Shown piece by piece: positions 26,593 through 34,321 of a stretch of DNA of 64,000 nt. Both the position numbers and the translations under genes were made by a program. Each line of letters opens with the position of its first letter. The first letter of the stretch is position 1. The notes below the pieces were generated by a model that saw only the letters and a list, made by a program, of their open reading frames with translations, was not told the origin of the DNA and did no database searches. Source of the DNA: CAWGYT01 sp963826795 (GTDB lineage Bacteria; Planctomycetota; Planctomycetia; Pirellulales; Pirellulaceae); assembly GCA_963826795.1 (NCBI GenBank), contig CAWGYT010000020.1:248001-312000 (forward strand). The letters run 5' to 3'.

Positions 26593-26870
26593 CGGCTACT
26601 TCCTCATGCTCCAGGAATCATCCGAGTTTTGAGCCGTTGCCACGCCAGGTCGCATCCCCGGTTCCCGTTGGGCCACAATCACTTAGACTGCAACTTGCAT
26701 GCCGAGTAAATTTGGCCGTTTCTCCGCAAAAAACACGACGCGACGCCCCTCGGTCGTGACCAACGAAAGCGCGCAATTGTGCTGGACGGCACATCGGACG
26801 ATCTGGCATGATGAGAGCGCGACGAACCACGTTCGGCGCGGACGGCGATCTGAACAGGAAAGGTGGATTG

Positions 26871-27788
26871 ATGCGAGTCTTGATAGCTGTCGACGGGACC
26901 GCGGGCGGATATACGGCGGTGGAATATGCCGGGCGGTTGTTGGAAGGTAACGTCGACCCGGTGTTTCTCTACTACGCGCCGCCGCACGTCTCGCTCAAGG
27001 AATCCGGCCCAATCGAGGACGAGACCGCGCGGCGCGTGGAACAAGCCTTAGTCGATGCCGTATTCGATCGCGCGAAGGAAAAACTCCCGCTGAGGTTTCA
27101 CGATAGCGTCGTCACCATCGTGGGCACACAGAAAGCGAGACATGGGATCCTGGTCGCGGCCGATGAGAATCGCGTCGACCTGATCGTCGTGGGGTCCCAC
27201 GGGATCCGCCCGCTGGAATGGCTCCGCGTGGGCAGCGTGAGCCGCGCCGTCGCGTCGGCGGCAACGACGCCCGTGTTGGTCGTCCGACCGTCCGACGCCA
27301 GGCCGTCCGACGGACCGTTTCGCGTCCTGGTCGCATACGACCGGACCGACTCGGGACGGGGACCGAAGTCATTCATTCAATACTTCGCCTGGCCACACGA
27401 CACGCGGGGTGAGGTCCTGAGCGTGTTCGAATCGTACATGGCCGAAGTCCCCGAATGGCTCCAGGAGACGATGGCTCGCGAGAGTGGCTTGCCGGTCGGA
27501 GTTCCCTTCGAGCCCTTCGCTGCCGACAAGCAACGCGCCCAACAGCGCGTCGACGAATGGTGCCGGGATCTGCCTGCCTCGTTCCGAAAACAACCCGGCC
27601 GAGTCGTGGAGGGACATGCCGCCCGCGCCATCCTCGAACAGCTCAAGTCGCAACCCTATGACCTCGTCATCCTGGGCGCTCGCCACCAACGAGCCCTCGA
27701 ACGCTGGCTGCTGGGGAGCACCTCCTACACCGTCTTGAATCAGGCCCCCTGTTCCGTGCTGATCGTCCGTGAACACGAAAAGCCGTGA
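26871..27788 (+). CDS. tandem universal stress protein
   Basis: 305 residues comprising two UspA-type domains. I take the ATG at 26871 (MRVLIAVDGTAGG), preceded by AGGTGG, rather than the longer frame. Domain 1 ends IVVGSHGIRPLEWLRVGSVS...PVLVVRPS and domain 2 begins FRVLVAYDRTDSG and ends VILGARHQRALERWLLGSTS...CSVLIVREH. The ATP-binding G-x2-G-x9-G(S/T) pattern is present in altered form. Cytosolic stress protein; it is single and unlinked. Confidence 0.9.
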   Translation: MRVLIAVDGTAGGYTAVEYAGRLLEGNVDPVFLYYAPPHVSLKESGPIEDETARRVEQALVDAVFDRAKEKLPLRFHDSVVTIVGTQKARHGILVAADENRVDLIVVGSHGIRPLEWLRVGSVSRAVASAATTPVLVVRPSDARPSDGPFRVLVAYDRTDSGRGPKSFIQYFAWPHDTRGEVLSVFESYMAEVPEWLQETMARESGLPVGVPFEPFAADKQRAQQRVDEWCRDLPASFRKQPGRVVEGHAARAILEQLKSQPYDLVILGARHQRALERWLLGSTSYTVLNQAPCSVLIVREHEKP

Positions 27789-27948
27789 AAGACGGAGCGA
27801 ACTCCTGCGACGAACCTCAGGGAGCTCAACCTCCGTGCAGTCCGGTTCGGCCCGATTCTTGCTAGGCGAGACACGCGTCCCGCCGCTGGCACGCGGCGGA
27901 TTCACGTTCGCGGCGAAATCGTTCCCGGGCTGTCATGCCGGGCTCCGC

Positions 27949-28051
27949 TAGTGCTTTGTCACAGCTTGATTTTGGGGTGGCAATTTCCCGGGGGCTCACT
28001 TCGTTCGACCCCGGCCACCCAACCCTCAATTTCAGCTGTGACAAAGCACTA
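27949..28051. mobile_element. MITE-like palindromic element with TA ends
   Basis: An 18-bp terminal inverted repeat TAGTGCTTTGTCACAGCT (27949-27966) is matched exactly by 28034-28051. The interior pairs partly as well (TTGGGGTGG against CCACCCAA, CCGGGG against CCCCGG). Both ends finish in TA, the target of IS630/Tc1-type transposases. The right end supplies the TAG stop of the next gene. No transposase is present. A related 16-bp fragment lies at 13729-13744. Confidence 0.65.
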
Positions 28052-29023
28052 ATCCCAGCCGGTAACGTGCTCGCTGGCAATCACTGCCGCCTTCATCCGA
28101 GCCAGGCCGGTTTGAACCACCTCGGCGGCCGGTCGCTGCCAGTAGTTGGGATTGAACAGTTCCAGTGAGAAGACGCCGGCGAAACCGTTCTTGCGCAGTT
28201 GAGCGATCAGGGCAGGCAGCGGCGCCACACCGTCACCCGGATAGACCCGATCCTTGTCACCAATCGTGGCCCGCGGGGGATCGGCCGGGTAGTCGTTCAG
28301 ATGCATCACGTGGATCGCCGAACCGGCGAGCAGCGACAGCCCCCGGAAATCGGACCCGCCTTTGTAGATGTGATAGACGTCCGGCAGCAAGCAGGCATCT
28401 TCCATCCCGGCCTCCGTCGCCACGTAGGCGACTTCACCCAGTCGGCTCAGCGACTTCGAAAACCCCCAGACTTCCAATTGCGGCGTGACCCCCATGGTAC
28501 GGCCCAACTCGAGCAACCGGGCGTATCGTTCGGCGGCCGCCTGCAGATTCAGGTCCGACTGATCCGTCGCACCGGCCGGAGGAGCCGCGATCCGCGTCCC
28601 ACCGATCTGGCGGACAAGGTCCATGTCGCGTTTCATTGACTCCAGGCCTTTGGCCCGTTGCGCGTCATCGTCGACGATCCAGTTGGCAAAGCCGATCGCG
28701 CTTTCCACGGCAAGTCCCGAGTCGGCCAGTTGCCGCCGCAAGTCGGCGGGCTGCCCGCCCTGGTCCACGAATTGCTGAATCTCACGGACCCACGGCTCGA
28801 TCCCATCGTAGCCCGCCTCGGCCGCCAGACGAATCTCGTCCGGCAGAGACAACTGCTGGCCGCGAATCGTGCTCGTATTCAGACAGTAACGAATCGCCGC
28901 CGGGGCAGCGGGGGAGGCCGCCTGACCCGCTGACGGGTGGGCGACGGAACCGGCCAGCCACGTGCTGGCACCCAAACCAACGGCTCGGCTCGCGAATTGA
29001 CGGCGGTTCCACGATTGGCACAT
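28049..29023 (-). CDS. exported sugar phosphate isomerase/epimerase-like TIM-barrel protein
   Basis: 324 residues from the ATG at 29023, which follows AAGAGGA. The N-terminus MCQSWNRRQFASRAVG has an NRRQF twin-arginine motif followed by a hydrophobic region, indicating Tat export. The rest is an AP-endonuclease-2/xylose-isomerase-like TIM barrel. Likely metal ligands lie in QLEVWGF, LPDVYHIY, HVMHLNDYP and SLELFN. Such proteins are abundant in planctomycetes and act on sugars or cyclitols. The last codon GAT is followed by TAG taken from the adjoining palindromic element. Confidence 0.8.
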   Translation of the reverse strand: MCQSWNRRQFASRAVGLGASTWLAGSVAHPSAGQAASPAAPAAIRYCLNTSTIRGQQLSLPDEIRLAAEAGYDGIEPWVREIQQFVDQGGQPADLRRQLADSGLAVESAIGFANWIVDDDAQRAKGLESMKRDMDLVRQIGGTRIAAPPAGATDQSDLNLQAAAERYARLLELGRTMGVTPQLEVWGFSKSLSRLGEVAYVATEAGMEDACLLPDVYHIYKGGSDFRGLSLLAGSAIHVMHLNDYPADPPRATIGDKDRVYPGDGVAPLPALIAQLRKNGFAGVFSLELFNPNYWQRPAAEVVQTGLARMKAAVIASEHVTGWD

Positions 29024-29138
29024 CAGGATCCTCTTCAGGCAAGATTCTCACTGAGGTTATACGCCAGAACGACCCGCGAGGGAATCGACATAGGACGACG
29101 ACGCCATCACTGCTAGACTAGGTGGCATCGCACGAACC

Positions 29139-29165
29139 TGGGAGGGCGAGGCTCCCGCCGAGCCG
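29139..29165. repeat. copy of the GGGAGGGCGAGGCTCC repeat
   Basis: CTGGGAGGGCGAGGCTCCCG followed by CCGAGCCG, matching the left arm of the palindromes at 34195 and 48281. It lies in the leader of the large SbcC-like gene, and translation through it gives a spurious N-terminal extension. Confidence 0.6.
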
Positions 29166-29250
29166 TACTTGGTCTCCCATGCCGTGGGCGGTTCGGCGTC
29201 CTTATGATTCGACGCCCCAAGGTGGATTCCGACGGCGCAAGGAGGTGCCC

Positions 29251-32200
29251 ATGTCGCTACAGTCCGTTCGCTTCATGCATTCCAGCGACTGGCGTCTCGA
29301 GACGCCGATCGGCGGGGTCGTCGAAGTCCCCCTTGAACTGCGGGAGGCCTTTCTCGACGCCCCCTACGTCTCGGCCGAACGGGTCGTCCAGGCGGCGCTG
29401 GAGCATCAAGTCGACTTCCTGGTCCTCGCCGGGGACATCCTGCCAATTGAGCTGGCCAGTCCCTACACCTGGGAGTTTCTGCTGCGGCAATTCGAGCGAC
29501 TCGCCGAGCAGGAGATCCTCGTTTACTGGCTGGGAGGCCAGCTGGACGATCTCGACCTTTGGCCGTCCCAGCTGCAACTGCCCCAGAACGTCCGGACCTT
29601 CCCCGCGGGGAGTGTGCAGCATTTCGACCATCGGCGCGAGGGGCGAACGGTCGCGCGCCTGCTGGGACAAAGTCAGCGCCGCGGCGCGACTTGGCGGGCG
29701 AGCGATTACGCCGGCAGCGACGAGTCGACGCCGCGGATTGCGCTGGCCTACGGCGACATGGCCAAGCGGACGCTCGAAAACAAAGGCGTCGACTACTGGG
29801 CCCTGGGAGGCCAGGATCGGCACCGCGTGCTGCTGCATGGCAAAACCACCGCGGCCTATTCAGGAAGTCCCCAAGGACGCGCGCCGGCCGAATCCGACGC
29901 TCACGGCGCCGTGCTGGTCGAGCTGACATTTGGCCAGGCAACGACTCGACTCATCGAAACCGATCTCTGGCGCTGGCGCCGGGAAAAAGTCCAAGCCGCC
30001 GACCTCGATTCGATCGAGGCGCTTCAGACCCATGTCATTCGGCAACTCAATCAGATCAGTTGCGAATCGAGTCAATTCGGCTGGCTGCTGGTCTGGTCGG
30101 TCATCTGCCAGGGAAAGCTTGCCGAGCGGTTGCGTTCGCCGGAACACCACGAGCGACTGCTGCGGGCCCTGCGCCAGGCCAGCGCCCACGACGCGCGGTG
30201 GTCCCTGGTCGTCGATGTCGAACCGGCCGAGCTGCCCGGCGACTTGTTCGAAGAGGACACCATCCTGGGCGATTTCCTCCGCGCCGTTCAGCGGCTTGAA
30301 CACCAGGGCGAGGCCTGGCAGGAGCTCGTTGCTTACCTTCCTGATTCCGATTTGCGGGAGACGTTGTTGAGCGATTTGCAACAGACGTCGGACGAACGAC
30401 GCAGTCAGCTCTGGCGACGCGTCGCCGCCTGGGGTGCCGATCTGTTGCGAGGCGAGGTCGGCGTCGAGTCGACCAGCGCCCCTGACGCGCAACACTCATC
30501 ACCAGCTTCAACGCGGGAGCCGCGGCACGTGAAGATCACGGACCTTGAAGTCAGCAGTTTTGGCCACTGGAAGGGACTGCAGATCCCTGCCGTCTCGGGA
30601 CGGGTAAGCGTCATTCATGGGCCCAACGAGGCCGGCAAGTCGACCCTCCTGCACCTCATCCGCGCGATCCTCTACGGCTTTTCGTCACGCCATCACGCCC
30701 GCTTCGTTCCGCCCCGCCATCCAGGTCCCGTCGGCGGCAAGCTGACGGTGACGGGTCCCAACGGGCGTTATGAAATTCGCCGCTGGCTTCCGGAATCGCT
30801 CGGACTGCAGGAGGATCAAGTCGGGGACCTGGCCGTCCAGTCCGTCGAAGGAGGACTCAAGGGCAAACACCTTCTGGGCTCATTGCTGTGCGGAGTCGAC
30901 GAGGCGATCTTTCAGAACGTCTTTGCGGTCGGCTTGAGCGAGATGCAGCAGCTCGGGACGCTCAGCGATACCGCGGCCGCGCAGCAGCTGTACGGACTGG
31001 CGGCGGGAGCCGATCGCGTCTCCGTGGCCGAAGTCGCCCGGCAATTAGCCGAGGCGCGGCATCGTCGTCTGGAAGGGCGAGAGCCGAGCGCGCTGCGCCA
31101 GCTGTTGGCCCAGCGAGCCCAGCTTCAAAAGGAGCTCGCCGAGGAGCGATCACTGACGCCCCGCTGGTTGAAATTGGTGGACGAGCAGCGAGCGATGAAT
31201 GCGGAGCTGGCCGAATTAGAATCGACGCAACGCCGGTTCGGCCGCGAGCTGACTCAGGCCGAGACGCGCGATTCGCTCCGGGAAAAGTGGAAGACGTGTC
31301 GCCGCCTTCATCAAAAACTCACGACGCTCGGGCCCCTCCCCGACATTCCTTCCGAGGTCGTGCAGCGGATCGAGCAGGCGGGGCGGCAGTTGCGTCAACG
31401 CCGCCAGTCCTGGGAAAAACTACGCCAGCGACGGCGCGACTTGCGTCAGCAGGCGAACCAGTTGGCCGGCCAACCCGCCCTGATGCACTACGCCGACCAG
31501 ATTCACACGCTGCAGCAACGCGCGCCCGTGCTGGCCACCCTCGACAGCCAGGTTGAGAAACTGAAGGCGACGGCCGAGGAGACCGAATTCGAGCTGCAAG
31601 GCGAACTGGAACGCTTGGGACTGAAGGCCGAGTGGCAGACGAAGTCGCTGCCGCTGATCACCGACGAGATGCTGACCGCCTTGACCGAGCCCGCCCACGA
31701 GGCACGAGCCGCACATGAGCAGGCCGAAGCCGCCGAGCAGGCCGAGCGTGAAGGGCAGCAAACCGTCGAAAAAATCGAACGGCAGCTGGCCTCGACACTC
31801 GAGAAAATCCAGCAGCCCGACGTGACCACCGCGCTGCGACAGATCGAAACAAGAATCCAATCGCTCCGCGACCGCATCCAGATTCAAGGAAAATACGAGA
31901 CGTCGCAGCGGAATCTGAAGGATCTGCTCGAGGAATGCCAGGAATGGACCCGCCGGCAGCTGGTGCCCTGGCGCGGACTGATGATCTTCGGCATGACCTT
32001 CTCACTGGGGACCATCCTCGTCCTGGTCGCCTGGTTCGGCCGATTTTTTGGTGTCAGCGGCGATCAACGATGGACCCTGGGGATGTTCGGCGGAGCCATC
32101 GCGGCCGGCTCCTTAATCGTCAAAGCCATTCTCGAGTTCGCCGCCGGCCGCAGTGTCGACGGCTGCCGCGCCGAAATCCAGTCCGAGCGAAAGCAACTCG

Positions 32201-34062
32201 GTCGCCTGCGGGCCGAAATCCAACAGCTTGATTCCCAGCTGGGAACCGGGGCCGAACCCTGGGCGGTGAGATTGGAAGAAGCCGAAGACGAGTGGCAACT
32301 GCTGAGCAATCTGCAGCCCCTGGAGGCGCAGCGACTGAAAGCGGTCGAGCGCGTCGAGCAGGCGCGCGGCGTCAAACAGCAGGCCGAGAACCGCGAAACG
32401 GAGGGCCACGAACGTTGGCGGCAGCAACTGCGTGAATTCGGCTTGCCCGAAAAAATGACGCCCAACCAGTTCCGCCAACTCGCCCAGGCCGATTCCGGCG
32501 TGGGACGACTTCGGCAGCGGGTCGTCGAGGCTCATCGCGAAACTCGGCTCAAGCAATCCGAATTGCAGGAGATGCGCGAGCGGATCGAGGCGATCTTTCA
32601 ACGCGCTCATCTGGTTCCCGAATCGGATCGCTTGGACGAGCAGGCGGAGCAATTGTCGCTCGCCCTTCAGGAAGCCCGTCAGAACCACCAACAACGCGAA
32701 GCGCTGCATCGAAAGTGGCGGGATGCGGGTCGCGATCAACAAAAACTCGCGCGCGACGCCAAACGACTCCAACAGCGCCGCCAGCAACTCGTCGCCAAAT
32801 ACGGTGTTGTCGACGCGCAGGAACTCAAGGCCATGGTCAAGCGACGCACGCAGGGCATTCGCCTGCGCCGACAACGCGATCAATTGCTGCGAGAGATCGT
32901 GACGTCCTTGGGCGAATGCTGCACACTCGCCCAATTGCGAAAGGACTTGGCTCAAGGCGATTTTGAACTTCGACTCCGTGGCTGGGAACAGGAACTCCAG
33001 CAGCTCGACACGGGACTCGCCCAACTCCACGAGCGCCGCGGAGAAATCGGCCAGCAGCTCAAGCAATTGGCCGCCCAGCGCCAGGGTTCGCAAAAACGTC
33101 TGGCGCTCGACGAAATCGAAACTCAGATCCAACACCAGATGCAGCAGTGGGAGGCCCTGGCCGCCACGAGCTTGATTCTGGATTCGGTACGCAAGTCCTA
33201 CGAGTCCGAGCGTCAGCCTGAAACCCTGGCCGAAGCCTCCAGCTATTTGCGACGACTGACCGCCGGACGCTACCCTCGCATTTGGACCCCCTTCGGCGAA
33301 TCGGCGCTGTGTGTCGACGACCAGCAGGGACGACCGATTCGCGTCGAGCACCTCAGCCGAGGAACGCGTGAACAGGTTTTCCTGAGCCTCCGCTTGGCGC
33401 TGGCGGCCGCGTACAGCCGGCGTGGGGCGGGACTCCCTCTGATCCTGGACGATGTGTTTGTCAATTTCGACGCGAAACGAGCCGTCCAGGCCGCCGAAAC
33501 GATCTGCGAATTTGCCGCCGCGGGACACCAGGTGTTGGTTTTCACCTGCCACTCACACCTTCGCGACGTCTTCCACCGCTTGGGCGTCGATCTGCGTGAA
33601 CTGCCCGACGCGGCTCAGATTGCCGAGCATCCCGAGCCCCTTTTGGCCGAGCCGCCGTGGAGCGAGGTCGAAAGTAAGGTCGCGTCCCTGCCGTCGCCAA
33701 GACCGCCCGAGCCCATCACGATGCAGGGACTTCCGGCCGACGGCGACCCCGAATTGGATCACGAACTGCTGTACGGCGCGCCCGAATACGATCCGGGCTA
33801 CGAACCCCGGCAGGCGACGGAACCCGCCGAGCCGCCGGCCGCTCGTCCGCGCGATCGAAAACGGCGCCGCAAGCGACGTCGGCCCAGCCGTTCGCAGCGC
33901 CCCGATGAATACCTCGGGCCCCCGCTCGCGGCCCGGGACACGCATGCCGCCGAGCTTCCGGCGCGCTTCGAGCCCGCTCAATACCGGCCCCTTGCGCCCG
34001 TCAGTGCCACAACGCCGGTGGATTACGAAGCCGTCGAGCGGGCGAGCTGGGCGCACTCGTAA
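29251..34062 (+). CDS. SbcD/YhaO-like domain (degenerate) fused to membrane-spanning SbcC/YhaN-like ATPase
   Basis: 1603 residues from the ATG at 29251, directly after a perfect AAGGAGG. Residues 1 to about 410 follow the SbcD/Mre11 phosphoesterase layout but lack its metal ligands: DxH is SDWRL, GDxxD is AGDILPIE, GNHD is GGQLDD, GHxH is LGGQDRH. Residues about 455-1430 are a Rad50/SbcC/YhaN-type ATPase. It has Walker A HGPNEAGKST (about 457), long coiled coil, signature HLSRGTREQVFLSLR (about 1367) and Walker B LPLILDDVFVNFD (about 1400). Two hydrophobic helices lie at the middle of the coiled coil, about 910-960. The last 130 residues are disordered, with a very basic patch (DRKRRRKRRRPSR). 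In most bacteria the two halves are separate genes. Likely a membrane-tethered DNA-end or chromosome-associated ATPase whose nuclease half has become structural. Confidence 0.85.
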   Translation: MSLQSVRFMHSSDWRLETPIGGVVEVPLELREAFLDAPYVSAERVVQAALEHQVDFLVLAGDILPIELASPYTWEFLLRQFERLAEQEILVYWLGGQLDDLDLWPSQLQLPQNVRTFPAGSVQHFDHRREGRTVARLLGQSQRRGATWRASDYAGSDESTPRIALAYGDMAKRTLENKGVDYWALGGQDRHRVLLHGKTTAAYSGSPQGRAPAESDAHGAVLVELTFGQATTRLIETDLWRWRREKVQAADLDSIEALQTHVIRQLNQISCESSQFGWLLVWSVICQGKLAERLRSPEHHERLLRALRQASAHDARWSLVVDVEPAELPGDLFEEDTILGDFLRAVQRLEHQGEAWQELVAYLPDSDLRETLLSDLQQTSDERRSQLWRRVAAWGADLLRGEVGVESTSAPDAQHSSPASTREPRHVKITDLEVSSFGHWKGLQIPAVSGRVSVIHGPNEAGKSTLLHLIRAILYGFSSRHHARFVPPRHPGPVGGKLTVTGPNGRYEIRRWLPESLGLQEDQVGDLAVQSVEGGLKGKHLLGSLLCGVDEAIFQNVFAVGLSEMQQLGTLSDTAAAQQLYGLAAGADRVSVAEVARQLAEARHRRLEGREPSALRQLLAQRAQLQKELAEERSLTPRWLKLVDEQRAMNAELAELESTQRRFGRELTQAETRDSLREKWKTCRRLHQKLTTLGPLPDIPSEVVQRIEQAGRQLRQRRQSWEKLRQRRRDLRQQANQLAGQPALMHYADQIHTLQQRAPVLATLDSQVEKLKATAEETEFELQGELERLGLKAEWQTKSLPLITDEMLTALTEPAHEARAAHEQAEAAEQAEREGQQTVEKIERQLASTLEKIQQPDVTTALRQIETRIQSLRDRIQIQGKYETSQRNLKDLLEECQEWTRRQLVPWRGLMIFGMTFSLGTILVLVAWFGRFFGVSGDQRWTLGMFGGAIAAGSLIVKAILEFAAGRSVDGCRAEIQSERKQLGRLRAEIQQLDSQLGTGAEPWAVRLEEAEDEWQLLSNLQPLEAQRLKAVERVEQARGVKQQAENRETEGHERWRQQLREFGLPEKMTPNQFRQLAQADSGVGRLRQRVVEAHRETRLKQSELQEMRERIEAIFQRAHLVPESDRLDEQAEQLSLALQEARQNHQQREALHRKWRDAGRDQQKLARDAKRLQQRRQQLVAKYGVVDAQELKAMVKRRTQGIRLRRQRDQLLREIVTSLGECCTLAQLRKDLAQGDFELRLRGWEQELQQLDTGLAQLHERRGEIGQQLKQLAAQRQGSQKRLALDEIETQIQHQMQQWEALAATSLILDSVRKSYESERQPETLAEASSYLRRLTAGRYPRIWTPFGESALCVDDQQGRPIRVEHLSRGTREQVFLSLRLALAAAYSRRGAGLPLILDDVFVNFDAKRAVQAAETICEFAAAGHQVLVFTCHSHLRDVFHRLGVDLRELPDAAQIAEHPEPLLAEPPWSEVESKVASLPSPRPPEPITMQGLPADGDPELDHELLYGAPEYDPGYEPRQATEPAEPPAARPRDRKRRRKRRRPSRSQRPDEYLGPPLAARDTHAAELPARFEPAQYRPLAPVSATTPVDYEAVERASWAHS

Positions 34063-34137
34063 ACGAGCGCCACGTCGCACGGCAACAAGCTGGCCGACGC
34101 TCGTCGGCGGGAGTCTCACGCTCGCTGCGACACCATT

Positions 34138-34277
34138 GATCGGGAGGGCGAGGCTTGATCGGGAGGGCGAGGCTTGATCGGGAGGGCGAGGCTTGATCGG
34201 GAGGGCGAGGCTCCTGCCGAGCCGAACCTGCCTCGGCCGACATCCTCAGGCGGCTCAGCAGGAGCTTCGCCCTCCCG
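34138..34277. repeat. 19-bp tandem repeat running into a palindrome (GGGAGGGCGAGGCTCC family)
   Basis: Three exact 19-bp units GATCGGGAGGGCGAGGCTT at 34138-34194 lead into a fourth copy that opens a palindrome. GGGAGGGCGAGGCTCCTGCC then GAGCCG (left arm, 34199-34224) pairs with CGGCTCAGCAGGAGC then TTCGCCCTCCC (right arm, 34251-34276). It lies between convergent genes. The amplified left arm shows slippage or successive insertion. Confidence 0.85.
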
Positions 34278-34321
34278 TGACGATCCCGGTTCTTGACTTT
34301 GAAAATGCACCTGGCCGCCGG

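Noticed and set aside
32113..33552. 479-codon minus-strand frame inside the SbcC-like gene
   Set aside because: It is a mirror of the coiled-coil coding sequence, and no ribosome site or domain is present.
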